DNA of 64,000 nucleotides from Pseudomonadota bacterium. GTDB lineage: Bacteria > Pseudomonadota > Alphaproteobacteria > UBA1280 > RI-95. The notes under the pieces are model-generated. The model worked only from the letters and a program-made list of their open reading frames with translations. It was not told the origin of the DNA and did no database searches. The translations under genes were made by a program, and so were the position numbers. The stretch spans positions 62,001-126,000 of the forward strand of contig WGLU01000005.1 of assembly GCA_016125375.1 (NCBI GenBank). The letters are read 5' to 3'. Shown here in pieces: positions 25,625 to 34,109 of this stretch. Within the stretch, counting starts at the first letter, position 1. Each line of letters starts with the position of its first letter.

Positions 25625-27181
25625 CTATTCCAGCGCCAGCTCGATGCTTTCTTCCGTGCTGGGTTGCTTGCGTTTGTGCGGGTTTTGCAACAGCAGGACC
25701 ATCGGCATAATGGCCAGTACCACCCACATCATGAAGGCAAAATCGTTCAGGTAGCCGATGGTGGCGGCCTGCCGGGTAATCTCGCCATTGACGGCCATCA
25801 GCACGGTAGACATACCACCGCTGCCGATACTCTGGGGCATGGCGCTCTGGATGAGGGCCGTGTTGTAAGGTGTGATGTGCTCGCTCAGGTACGCATGGTT
25901 GGTTTGCATGCTGCTGCTGAGCAGGGTAGTAACCAGTGACACACCGATACTGCTGCCGAGGTTACGGACAAGGCTGAACAGGCTGGTGGCCTCGGTCCGC
26001 AGTTTAGGGGCCAGTGTGGCAAAGGCAATGGTGCTGAGCGGCACAAAGATAAAGCCGAGGCCAAGCCCCTGAATAATCCCGGTCTGCACAATCAGGTGCG
26101 TGGGCACGAAGGTGCTGAAACGGGCCATCTCCCACAGGGAAATAACAATCAGGACGAGGCCGAGGAAGATGAGTTTGCGGGCATCCACCTTGCCGGAAAG
26201 TTTGCCGACAATCATCATGGCGACCATGGTGCCGCCGCCGCGCGGGGCCATCAGCAGGCCAACGTCCACGACCGGGTAGCCCATCAGGTTTTGCAGGTAC
26301 GGGGGGAGGAGGGCCATGGTGGCCAGCAGAATAATCCCGACGAAAAAGATAAAGACCAGCCCGGTGACAAAGTTCCGGTCCACAAACAGCTCCGGGCTCA
26401 GGAACGGGTGCGCGGCAGTGCGGCTGTGGACCACGTACATCCAGAAGGCGCTCAGACCCACGCCGGTGTAAACCAGCAATTCTTTGGCGGTGAACCAGTC
26501 CACCTGCTCCCCACGGTCAAGGATGAGCTGCAGCGTGGCAATACTCAATGCCAGCATGGCAAAGCCAAAGCGGTCGAAGGGACGTTTTTCGAGGTCGGTC
26601 TCGGGCAGGAAGGCCGAGCAACCGATAAAGGAGATAATCCCTACCGGCAGGTTGATGTAGAACACCCAGCGCCAGTTGTAATACTCGGTCAGGTAGCCGC
26701 CCAGTGTAGGGCCCAAAATCGGCCCGAGCATAATACCCACGCCCCACATGGCCATGGCAGCACCGTGGCGTTCCTTGGGGTTGATGTCCAGCAGGGTGGA
26801 CTGGGACAGGGGCACCAATGAGGCGCCGAAGACACCCTGCAACAGGCGGAAGGCGACCATCTCTTCAATCGATGTCGCCAGCCCGCACAGGACGGATGTA
26901 AGGGTAAAGCCTGCGATAGCGGTCAGGAAAATCTTCTTGCGGCCAAACCGGCCGGCCAGCCAGCCTGTTGGCGGTGTCATCACCGCCGCCGCCACAATAT
27001 AGGATGTCAGCACCCAGGTAATCTGGTCCTGCGTTGCCGACAGGCTGCCCTGCATATGGGGCAGGGCCACGTTGGCAATGGTGGTATCCAGCACCTGCAT
27101 GATGGTGGCCAGCATGATGAACAGGGTAATCATCCCCCTGTTCAGGGCATCCGGCTGTGCAGTGGCAGTGGCGGCGTTCAT
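25625..27181 (-). CDS. emrB: MFS multidrug efflux permease EmrB (DHA2 family, 14 TM)
   Basis: 518 residues; DHA2-family drug:proton antiporter. Family motifs are the start of TM1 with MQVLDTTIANVALPHMQGSL (motif D1), TGWLAGRFGRKK (motif A) near 76-87, and GPILGPTLGGYLTEYYNWRW (motif C), with a long 14-TM layout. It exports hydrophobic compounds together with the EmrA adaptor and an outer-membrane channel. Its start is 3 bases after the emrA stop. Confidence 0.92.
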   Translation of the reverse strand: MNAATATAQPDALNRGMITLFIMLATIMQVLDTTIANVALPHMQGSLSATQDQITWVLTSYIVAAAVMTPPTGWLAGRFGRKKIFLTAIAGFTLTSVLCGLATSIEEMVAFRLLQGVFGASLVPLSQSTLLDINPKERHGAAMAMWGVGIMLGPILGPTLGGYLTEYYNWRWVFYINLPVGIISFIGCSAFLPETDLEKRPFDRFGFAMLALSIATLQLILDRGEQVDWFTAKELLVYTGVGLSAFWMYVVHSRTAAHPFLSPELFVDRNFVTGLVFIFFVGIILLATMALLPPYLQNLMGYPVVDVGLLMAPRGGGTMVAMMIVGKLSGKVDARKLIFLGLVLIVISLWEMARFSTFVPTHLIVQTGIIQGLGLGFIFVPLSTIAFATLAPKLRTEATSLFSLVRNLGSSIGVSLVTTLLSSSMQTNHAYLSEHITPYNTALIQSAMPQSIGSGGMSTVLMAVNGEITRQAATIGYLNDFAFMMWVVLAIMPMVLLLQNPHKRKQPSTEESIELALE

Positions 27182-27184
27182 GGT

Positions 27185-28219
27185 TTAGCTCTTGGCGCCG
27201 AACCAGCGGGCCATGCGGGTGTGGTTGGTGTCGACGGTGATGTTGGCACTCATGCCCGCAGCAAGCGGCGGCAGGGGCTGGTTCTTGTCAAACTCCAGCC
27301 GCACCATAACGCGTTGGACCACTTTGACCCAGTTGCCCGTGGCGTTTTGTGGCGGCAGGACGGAGAACTCCGCCCCTGTTGCCGGCGTAATACTGACCAC
27401 TTTGGCAGGCCATGACGTGCCACCGTAGGTATCGATTTCAATTTCGGCATCCTGTCCGGCCACCATGTGGGTGAGGTCGGTTTCCTTAAAATTGGCCTCT
27501 ACCCATGCGGTATTGTCGGCAACGATGCTGAACAGCGGCACGCCCGCGGCAACATACTCGCCCGGTTGCATCTTCACGTTGGCGGTTGTACCGCTATAGG
27601 GAGCAACGACTTCGGTCCGCTTCAGGTTCAGGCGGGCTTTCTCAAGCTCGGCCAGCGCAACCTTGTAACGGGGGTGCTCTTCGGTTGCAATATCAGGATT
27701 ATTGTCCAGCTGTGCCAGTGTGGCTGCCAGCGCAAATCGGGCGGCATCATGCTCTTTCTGGGCGTTCTGCAAGTTGTGGAAAATCTCGTCAGCCTGCGAG
27801 GCCGCAACTGTGTGCGCTTTCAACAAAGCCTGATGGCGGTCATTCTCGCGCTTCCAGTACTTGATGCTGTCCTCGGTCTTGGCGACTTCGGCCTGCTTCT
27901 GTTTGTAGTCGGCGCGCAGGCTCTCGATTTCGGTGCGGATGTTGGCCAATTGAGCCTCTGCCTGGCTCACGGCAATCTGGAACGGTTCGGGGTCTATATG
28001 AAAGAGGACTGTCCCTTTTTCCACATGGGTGTTGTCCTTGGCTTCCACGTCCAGCGTTTTGCCGGAAATCTCGGCCGCGATGGATACCTTGTCGGTTTTG
28101 ACATAGGCATTGTCGGTCGAGATATAGCGGTCGCCATCCAGATAAAGGTACCCGCCCACCAGCAGAATCGTGGCCGGTCCCGCCAGCATCAGGCGCATAT
28201 GTTTGGGGTTTTTAGGCAT
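27185..28219 (-). CDS. emrA: EmrA-type membrane fusion protein
   Basis: 344 residues with an N-terminal TM anchor (about 10-27, LMLAGPATILLVGGYLYLDG), a DNAYVKTDKVSIAAEISG barrel start typical of EmrA/HlyD, a coiled coil from about 80 to 190, and a second lipoyl half with VVAPYSGTTANVKMQPGEYV and the DTNHTRMARWF end. It bridges EmrB to an outer-membrane channel. It overlaps the marR stop by 8 bases. Confidence 0.92.
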   Translation of the reverse strand: MPKNPKHMRLMLAGPATILLVGGYLYLDGDRYISTDNAYVKTDKVSIAAEISGKTLDVEAKDNTHVEKGTVLFHIDPEPFQIAVSQAEAQLANIRTEIESLRADYKQKQAEVAKTEDSIKYWKRENDRHQALLKAHTVAASQADEIFHNLQNAQKEHDAARFALAATLAQLDNNPDIATEEHPRYKVALAELEKARLNLKRTEVVAPYSGTTANVKMQPGEYVAAGVPLFSIVADNTAWVEANFKETDLTHMVAGQDAEIEIDTYGGTSWPAKVVSITPATGAEFSVLPPQNATGNWVKVVQRVMVRLEFDKNQPLPPLAAGMSANITVDTNHTRMARWFGAKS

Positions 28220-28682
28220 TGTCGGTTGCTTTCAGTACGGATTTGTTGCACATGTTGGCCCGCATTTGCAGGAGCCAGGCTTTTAATTGATCCTGTTCGC
28301 TCTGGGGCATGCCGTCGGTCGCTTTGGCGATGACACCTTTGCCGATATCGCGCATGCGGGTAATAACGGGGTTGACCTTCTCGGTCAGGAAGAGTTGCTT
28401 GGCGCGCCGGTCGGTAGGGTCGGGGCGGCGTTCCACCCAGCCGTCTGCCTCCAGCTTATCCAGCAGGCGGGCGAGGGTGATGGGCTGAACCTCCAGAATA
28501 TCTGCCAGTTCGTTCTGGCGCAGTCCCTGACGGAAGAGCAGGTTGGCCAGAACTGTCCATTGGGCGCGTGTCAGGCCGATTTCCTGTGCGCGGCGGTCAA
28601 ACTCGCGCCGGATCATCCGGGTGACGTCATTCATGATAAAACCGAGGCTCTGGTTGGGATCGTTTTTCATCACATCGCTCAC
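28212..28682 (-). CDS. MarR-family transcriptional regulator
   Basis: 156 residues (GTG start at 28682; ATG at 28670 is an alternative). Winged-helix MarR fold: LTRAQWTVLANLLFRQGLRQNELADILEVQPITLARLLDKLEADGWVERRPDPTDRRAK covers the recognition helix and wing (DRRAK). As first gene of marR-emrA-emrB it is the likely autoregulated repressor, relieved by a small-molecule substrate of the pump. A candidate operator is at 28732-28747. Confidence 0.9.
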   Translation of the reverse strand: MSDVMKNDPNQSLGFIMNDVTRMIRREFDRRAQEIGLTRAQWTVLANLLFRQGLRQNELADILEVQPITLARLLDKLEADGWVERRPDPTDRRAKQLFLTEKVNPVITRMRDIGKGVIAKATDGMPQSEQDQLKAWLLQMRANMCNKSVLKATDNA

Positions 28683-28731
28683 TTTTTTAGTTCATTGCTT
28701 TATCTGTCAATTATATGCAAACCCTACATAT

Positions 28732-28747
28732 AATAAGTAAGCTTATT
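28732..28747 (-). promoter_or_regulatory. Candidate MarR operator in the emr leader
   Basis: Perfect inverted repeat AATAAG-N4-CTTATT, 50 bases upstream of marR. It lies between a TTGACT (28761-28756) and a TATTAT (28735-28730) that are 20 bases apart, longer than ideal. Confidence 0.4.
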
Positions 28748-28810
28748 AACTCATAAGTCAAGTCGCTTTGTGCAGGCGCGGTATGGCATATATGCCCCAG
28801 TCACAGGGTC

Positions 28811-28856
28811 ACTGTAGTCCTCTTTTACTGCCCTGTCTATACTGGACCGTATAGTA
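28811..28856 (-). promoter_or_regulatory. TACTnnACnGTnnAGTA operator and conserved downstream box, emr side
   Basis: The dyad TACTATACGGTCCAGTA lies at 28856-28840. It overlaps a TATAGA -10 box and is followed by GGACTACAGT at 28820-28811. The same arrangement, in register, precedes the RND operon at 43315-43360 (39 identities over the 50 aligned bases 28860-28811 and 43311-43360). Transcription would lead to marR-emrA-emrB about 130 bases on. Confidence 0.65.
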
Positions 28857-28890
28857 TAATCATGTTTTTTTGTCTGGCTGTATCGGCACA

Positions 28891-28922
28891 AAAGAAAAGC
28901 CCCCTCCGGTAGGAAAGGGCTT
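28891..28922 (-). terminator. Terminator of the helical-repeat gene
   Basis: Minus strand: 11-bp stem AAGCCCTTTCC/GGAGGGGGCTT with G-U pairs, then TTCTTTT. Confidence 0.7.
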
Positions 28923-28941
28923 GTTGTTGGAGGCGTGTTGC

Positions 28942-29916
28942 TCAGTTGGTTTCGGTCGAAACCTGCGGCATGGTATTGGTCAGGAAACTGTATAAATCGC
29001 CACCGCTGCTGCTGCCACTGTTGAGCTGCCCAAGCAGGCCCTGAGCGTTCTGATCGGTGCTTTGTCCCCCCCCTTTGCCAGCGAGTAAACTCAGGAATGT
29101 GGCTGTATTGTTGGCGGTGGTGGTGGCAAGGTAATTTTTCATGGACGATTGCCCGGCTCCCTGGAATACATCACCCAACTGGGCGAGCAATTTGTTCGCT
29201 TTGGTCTGTTCGTCGTCGGTCAGTTCCTTGAAAGGTTTAGCCTTGCCATACTGGTCGAAAGTTGCGTCGATACTGCGGGCAATCTGCACGGCGTAATCCT
29301 GCTGGTCTTTGGAAAGGCTACCATCTGCACTGTCGATGATATTCTGGAGTGCCGTCAGGCCGTCAATCACCTGCCTCTGCTGTTCAGCGGGCAGGCTGGC
29401 AATGGTGTGGCTGGCGCGGGCATTGTCGGTATCCAGCAGGGTATCCAATTGGCCGATGAGGTCGTTAATCTGGGCGGTCTGTTCATCGTTCGGCTGGCCG
29501 TCGCCGATAGAGGTGTAGATATCCTGTAATTGGGTCAGCAGGCTGCCTGCATTTGCGTGCCCGTTATCGGAAAGGGAAAGGTAGGCCTCGGATGTGGGAA
29601 TCGTGGACGTGCCATAAATCTCGTCCAGCTGGCTGGTCAGTTGCAGGACCTGATACTGCTCGGCTTGCGTCATTTTGCGACCGCCGGCCACGTTGTAGAT
29701 AACATCCAGCTGGTCAGCCATGCTGCTGAGGCGGGTGAGGGCCTTCTGGGCATCGGGGGACAGGTTGACCGTGTCGCCGCCCCAGGTTCCTGTCTGCTCC
29801 TGCCCGGTGGTTTTGTTGTAGGTTTTGCCGCCAATGGTGATGGTGCCATCATCGCCCGAGCTGTTAATGCGTGTCTGGATATAGCTTTGCAGGCTGTTAC
29901 TGATAGAGCTGATCAT
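28942..29916 (-). CDS. Unknown protein with tandem helical repeats
   Basis: 324 residues from ATG at 29916 (GAAGG 7 bases upstream; an in-frame TTG at 29931 is not needed). No signal peptide or TM helix. After a Thr/Gly-rich N-terminus (about 20-50) come roughly five copies of a loose 35-45-residue unit ending in LxxQLDxIY-like strings: LTSQLDEIYG, LLTQLQDIYTS, LIGQLDTLLD, LTALQNIIDS and LLAQLGDVFQ. Acidic loops such as SADGSLSKDQQ lie between them. The C-terminus is Gly/Ser-rich. I do not recognise the family. It diverges from the MacA-like operon. Confidence 0.65.
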   Translation of the reverse strand: MISSISNSLQSYIQTRINSSGDDGTITIGGKTYNKTTGQEQTGTWGGDTVNLSPDAQKALTRLSSMADQLDVIYNVAGGRKMTQAEQYQVLQLTSQLDEIYGTSTIPTSEAYLSLSDNGHANAGSLLTQLQDIYTSIGDGQPNDEQTAQINDLIGQLDTLLDTDNARASHTIASLPAEQQRQVIDGLTALQNIIDSADGSLSKDQQDYAVQIARSIDATFDQYGKAKPFKELTDDEQTKANKLLAQLGDVFQGAGQSSMKNYLATTTANNTATFLSLLAGKGGGQSTDQNAQGLLGQLNSGSSSGGDLYSFLTNTMPQVSTETN

Positions 29917-29948
29917 GGCTGTCGCCTTCAATCGTTATTTTGTCTCAC

Positions 29949-29963
29949 ATGTGCTGCGCACAT
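29949..29963. promoter_or_regulatory. ATGTGC-N3-GCACAT palindrome in a divergent promoter region
   Basis: Perfect inverted repeat between the helical-repeat gene (start 29916) and the exporter operon (start 30069). Its core TGTGC-N3-GCACA equals that at 25571-25583. Confidence 0.45.
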
Positions 29964-30068
29964 ATATGCAAGGGCTGTGCCAGTAAATAATAGTCGGCGT
30001 GGAATCTGGGGTTTGCTATAGTGGGCCGGAAAAACAAAACCATGATTTACCTGCCGGGGAGGCCTCCT

Positions 30069-31064
30069 ATGAATAAACCTGTCAGCGCCCTTGTTCTGGT
30101 CATTGCCGCCGCTGGTGCCGGTTGGTGGGTGCTTGGCAACGGTTCTGCTCTTCAGGTAGCCGTGCCTGTACACGGCCCTGCGGTCGAGGCTGTTTATGCA
30201 ACAGGAACGGTGGAATCCACCGTGATGTATCCGGTAGCGCCCCGCGTGAGTGGTCGGCTGGTGGCCCTGATGGCGGACGAGCGCGATACGGTGACGACCG
30301 GACAGGCACTGGCACGGCTGGAATCTGCAGAGGCGGCGGCGAACCTTGAACAATTGCGCGCTAAAGAAGCCTATGCCGCTGTTGCCTTCAAGCGGGCGAA
30401 AGGTCTGCTGGCGGAAAACACCGCCTCCCGCGCGACGTACGACAACGCCGAGGCCGACCTGAAAGCCGCCCGCGCCGCCCGCGAGGCTGCCGAGGCGCAA
30501 CTCAGCTATACCGAGCTGACCGCGCCGCAGGACGCCACGGTGATTTACCGCGACGGCGAGGTGGGGCAACTGATTGCCGCCAACCAGACGGTGTTCTGGC
30601 TGGCCTCCGGCGGGCAGCTGCGCCTGAGCGCGCAGGTGGACGAGGAAGATATTGCCCGCGTGAAAGCGGGGCAGGAGGTTCTGGTGCGTGCCGATGCCTT
30701 CGGCAGCAAGGTTTTTAAGGGCACGGTGGACAGCATTACCCCCAAAGGTGACCCGGTGGCACGGAGCTTCCGCGTGCGTATTGGCTTGCCGGAAGACACG
30801 CCCCTGCAAATCGGCATGACGGCGGAAGTGAACATCATCCTGCGCGAGGCTGATGACGCGCTGCTCATCCCCACCAGCGCCGTGCGTGACGGTGCGGTAT
30901 GGGCGGTGACCGACGGCAAACTGCACCTGCAACCCGTTGCCACGGGCGCCGTTGGCGCCAGCCAGACCGAGGTGCTGGACGGGCTGGGTGCAGATACGCA
31001 GGTGGTTGTGCACCCCACGGCTGCTTTGAAAGAAGGGAAGCGCGTGCGCGTGCGGATGCCCTGA
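30069..31064 (+). CDS. HlyD/MacA-type periplasmic adaptor
   Basis: 331 residues from ATG at 30069 with GGAGG 7 bases upstream. N-terminal anchor (about 5-23), TGTVESTVMYPVAPRVSGRL barrel start, short coiled coil (about 85-150), LSYTELTAPQDATVIYRDGEVGQ lipoyl half, and the C-terminal VRIGLPEDTPLQIGMTAEVNI beta-barrel. It connects the FtsX-like permease to the outer membrane in a MacAB/DevBCA-type exporter. It overlaps the permease start by 1 base (TGATG). Confidence 0.88.
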   Translation: MNKPVSALVLVIAAAGAGWWVLGNGSALQVAVPVHGPAVEAVYATGTVESTVMYPVAPRVSGRLVALMADERDTVTTGQALARLESAEAAANLEQLRAKEAYAAVAFKRAKGLLAENTASRATYDNAEADLKAARAAREAAEAQLSYTELTAPQDATVIYRDGEVGQLIAANQTVFWLASGGQLRLSAQVDEEDIARVKAGQEVLVRADAFGSKVFKGTVDSITPKGDPVARSFRVRIGLPEDTPLQIGMTAEVNIILREADDALLIPTSAVRDGAVWAVTDGKLHLQPVATGAVGASQTEVLDGLGADTQVVVHPTAALKEGKRVRVRMP

Positions 31065-32308
31065 TGCCGATGCTTTTGACCATAGCCATCCGCCACCTGC
31101 TGGACCGTAAGCGCCAAAGCGTGGTGTCGCTGATGGGGATTGTGCTGGGGGTGGCGTTTTTCCTGGCCATCGCCTCGCTGATGAAAGGGTCGGAGAATGA
31201 CTTTATCCGCCGCCTTATCGATAATGCGCCCCACATTACCATTCAGGATAACTACCGCGCCCCGCGCGCCCAGCCGCTCTATGCGGTGTACAAATCCGGT
31301 GCGCTGGAGCTGCGTCATGTGACCCCGCTGCCGGAGAATCGCGGCATCCGCGGCTATCACCAACTGCTGGAAGCCCTCAAGACCCGTAAGGGAGTTGAGG
31401 CGTCGCCCCAGCTGACGGGGCAGGGGATTATCAGCTTTGCGGGGCAGGATGTGGGCGTGGCGCTGAGCGGGATGATCCCGGCGGAAATCGAAACCGTCAC
31501 CACCATCAAGAAATACATGATTGAGGGCGAGATTGCCGACCTTTCCGGCAACCCGGACGGCATCATCATCGGCGCGGGACTGTCGCAGAAGTACGGCATC
31601 AATATGGCTGAGACGCTTACCATCACCGCGGGCAGCGGTCAGGTGCGTACCTTCAAGGTGGTGGGGATGTTCCGCACCGGTCGCGCCAGCTATGACGAAA
31701 GTCAGGCGTTTATCGATATTTCCCGCGCGCAGGCGCTCTTCGGGCGGCTGAACCGCGCCAACGGCATCATCATCAAGCTGGCCGACCCCTACAGCGCCCG
31801 CACCATGGCGGCGGAAATCGAGCGCGCCATCGGCTACAAGGCGGTGTCGTGGCAGGAGAGTTCGGAGGATATTCTCAGCACGCTGGTCATCCGCAACATC
31901 ATCATGTACACGGTGGTGGGCGCGGTGCTGCTGGTGGCGGCGTTTGGTATTTATAACGTCATCTCCACAGTCGTGTCGGAAAAACAACGCGACATCGCTA
32001 TCCTCAAAGCAATGGGGTTCGAGGCGGGGGAGATTCAGCAGATCTTCCTGTTTCAGGGGATTATGCTGGGGTTGTGCGGCGTTGCTGCGGGCATTCCGCT
32101 CGGGTGCAGTTTTATGCTGGCCCTCATGCAGGTACAGCTCAAGCCGCCGGGCAGTTCGGAAGTCATTCACATGCCATTGGACTGGGGCTGGCCGCCCTTT
32201 GCCATCGCCGCCGCTTTTGCCATGTCGGCCGCCATGTTTGCCGCCTATATGCCTGCGCGCAAAGCCGCGCGGATTGAACCTGTCGACATTCTGCGGGGTG
32301 GGTTCTGA
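31064..32308 (+). CDS. FtsX/MacB-like ABC permease
   Basis: 414 residues from ATG at 31064. TM1 near residues 22-40 (SLMGIVLGVAFFLAIASLM), a large periplasmic domain to about 280, then three TM helices including NIIMYTVVGAVLLVAAFGIYNVISTVVSEKQRDIAILKAMGFEAGEIQQIFLFQG, the FtsX-family signature. It ends in PARKAARIEPVDILRGGF as LolC/E and MacB permeases do. The operon structure argues for a MacAB/DevBCA-like exporter rather than Lol. It overlaps the ATPase gene by 1 base. Confidence 0.88.
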   Translation: MPMLLTIAIRHLLDRKRQSVVSLMGIVLGVAFFLAIASLMKGSENDFIRRLIDNAPHITIQDNYRAPRAQPLYAVYKSGALELRHVTPLPENRGIRGYHQLLEALKTRKGVEASPQLTGQGIISFAGQDVGVALSGMIPAEIETVTTIKKYMIEGEIADLSGNPDGIIIGAGLSQKYGINMAETLTITAGSGQVRTFKVVGMFRTGRASYDESQAFIDISRAQALFGRLNRANGIIIKLADPYSARTMAAEIERAIGYKAVSWQESSEDILSTLVIRNIIMYTVVGAVLLVAAFGIYNVISTVVSEKQRDIAILKAMGFEAGEIQQIFLFQGIMLGLCGVAAGIPLGCSFMLALMQVQLKPPGSSEVIHMPLDWGWPPFAIAAAFAMSAAMFAAYMPARKAARIEPVDILRGGF

Positions 32309-33021
32309 TGGGTAAGGAAGCCGCCACCATGCCGCTCCTGCGTGCGGAAAACCTGATGCGAACCCTTAGCGGCGAGGTGCCGGTTACGCTGGTGAAAGAC
32401 GCAAGTGTCGAGATTGATGGCGGCGAGTTTGTGGCCATTACCGGGCCTTCCGGCTCCGGCAAGTCGTCTCTGCTGTATCTGCTAGGGTTGCTGGACAGGC
32501 CGACGAACGGCAAACTGTGGGTGAACGGGCAGGATATGGCCCATGTGAGCGAGCATGCCCGCGCCCATATGCGCCTTGCCAATCTGGGGTTTGTGTTCCA
32601 GTTCCACTTTTTGCTGCCGGAGTTTACGGCGCTGGAAAACGTGATGATGCCCATGCAGCGGCTGGGCAAGCTAAGCCCGCAGGACTGTCGCAAGCGGGCG
32701 CTGGCGCTGCTGGAGCAGCTCGGCATTGGCGAGCAGGCCCATAAACGCCCCAAGCAGCTCTCCGGCGGGCAGAGCCAGCGGGTGTCCATCGCGCGGGCGC
32801 TGGCCAACAAGCCGAAGTTGATTCTGGCCGATGAACCGACGGGGAACCTGGACTCGACATCGAGCAAAATGGTGCAGGGGATTTTCAAAAGCCTCGCCCA
32901 CGACGAGGGGTGCACCGTGATTGTGGTCACCCACGAGCCACCGTTTGCCGAACAGGCGGACAGGATTATTCATATCATCGATGGTAAGATCCATTCGGAT
33001 ACGCGGCGTAAAAAAGGATAA
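32308..33021 (+). CDS. ABC ATPase of the MacB/LolD type
   Basis: 237 residues with Walker A GPSGSGKS (about 46-53), Q-loop FQFHFLLPEFTALENVMMP, signature LSGGQSQRVSIARAL, Walker B LILADEPTGNLD and H-loop THEPPF, all intact. LolD/MacB-type nucleotide-binding subunits energise FtsX-like permeases. It completes the adaptor-permease-ATPase operon and lies 5 bases before nrtR, so nrtR may be read with it. Confidence 0.9.
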   Translation: MGKEAATMPLLRAENLMRTLSGEVPVTLVKDASVEIDGGEFVAITGPSGSGKSSLLYLLGLLDRPTNGKLWVNGQDMAHVSEHARAHMRLANLGFVFQFHFLLPEFTALENVMMPMQRLGKLSPQDCRKRALALLEQLGIGEQAHKRPKQLSGGQSQRVSIARALANKPKLILADEPTGNLDSTSSKMVQGIFKSLAHDEGCTVIVVTHEPPFAEQADRIIHIIDGKIHSDTRRKKG

Positions 33022-33026
33022 ACACT

Positions 33027-34034
33027 ATGCGTGATACCCATACCGTAGACGTAGGGCTGACGGCGGTGATTATGGCGGTCAGCGGCGGTGTGGCCAAAGT
33101 GCTGGCCGTGCGCGAAGGGGCGGGGGAGCATGCTCTGCCGTCCGGCCTGTTCGACCCGGCGCAGGACAGGACACTCAACCTCAGCCTGCGGCGCTGGATT
33201 ATGGAGCTGACGGCGCTGGAAGTGGGCTATGTGGAGCAGCTTTACACCTTTGGCAACCAGTACCGCGATGCCCGTGAGCTGGATGTGGGGGCGCGGTTCC
33301 TGTCTATCGGGTATCTGGGCCTTGCGCGGGAGCAACGCATCGGCACCGGTGTACCGGCCGAGTGGCACGATATTTACGATTACCTGCCGTGGGAAGACTG
33401 GCGTGGTGGCCGCCCTGCGGTGCTGGACGCACACATTATGCCGGCGCTGGCCGCATGGGCGGAGGATGCGCTGGACGGTGCGGGCAGGGCGCTGCGCCGT
33501 GGCCGTATTGCCATGACCTTCGGCACCGCCGACGCCATTGACCACGAGAAGGCACTCCAGCGCTTTGAGCTGATGTACGAGGCGGGGCTGCTGCCCGAGG
33601 CGCATCGGGATTATGCGCTGGTGCGCGAAAAATCATCTTCAGTATTTTCTTTTAATAAAAACAAGATAGAAGATATTTACAAAGTTTCACTTGAGGTTGG
33701 CGGCCTGCCGATGAAGATGGACCACCGCCGGATTCTGGCCAGCGCGTTGGAACGGGTGCGGGGCAAAATCAAATACCGTCCGCTGGTGTTCGAGCTGCTG
33801 CCCGCCGCGTTTACGCTGCTGCAATTGCAGAAGGTGGTGGAGGCGCTATCCGGCGTGGCGCTGCACAAGCAGAACTTCCGCCGGTTGATTCAGGCCGAGC
33901 GGCTGGTTGAGGAGACGGGCGAGATGGAAACCACCGCCCGTGGCCGTCCGGCGGCGTTGTTCCGGTTCCGCCCGCAGGTGCTGTCGGAGCGTCCGGCACC
34001 GGGCGTTGGGGTACCAAAAATATCAACGATATAA
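33027..34034 (+). CDS. nrtR: NrtR: Nudix-related repressor of NAD synthesis
   Basis: 335 residues: N-terminal Nudix-like domain (about 1-150: VDVGLTAVIMAVSGGVAKVLAVREG, then LPSGLFDPAQDRTLNLSLRRWIMELTALEVGYVEQLYTFG) and a C-terminal winged helix (about 240-325: FTLLQLQKVVEALSGVALHKQNFRRLI, GRPAALFRF). The classical Nudix box is incomplete, as in NrtR repressors that bind ADP-ribose. It directly precedes nadA with two NrtR-type boxes between. Bases 33631-33690 have only 13 G or C in 60, unlike the flanks; they encode a linker with FSFNKNKIEDIYK. Confidence 0.85.
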   Translation: MRDTHTVDVGLTAVIMAVSGGVAKVLAVREGAGEHALPSGLFDPAQDRTLNLSLRRWIMELTALEVGYVEQLYTFGNQYRDARELDVGARFLSIGYLGLAREQRIGTGVPAEWHDIYDYLPWEDWRGGRPAVLDAHIMPALAAWAEDALDGAGRALRRGRIAMTFGTADAIDHEKALQRFELMYEAGLLPEAHRDYALVREKSSSVFSFNKNKIEDIYKVSLEVGGLPMKMDHRRILASALERVRGKIKYRPLVFELLPAAFTLLQLQKVVEALSGVALHKQNFRRLIQAERLVEETGEMETTARGRPAALFRFRPQVLSERPAPGVGVPKISTI

Positions 34035-34050
34035 GCATGATATAAAGATA

Positions 34051-34080
34051 AATTAAACCGCCGTATGAGGCGGTTTAATT
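34051..34080 (+). terminator. Terminator after nrtR
   Basis: 12-bp perfect stem AATTAAACCGCC/GGCGGTTTAATT with a 6-base loop, followed by TGTTG. It separates nrtR from the nadABC promoter. Confidence 0.7.
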
Positions 34081-34109
34081 TGTTGTGGGGGCTGCTGATA
34101 AATATCCTG

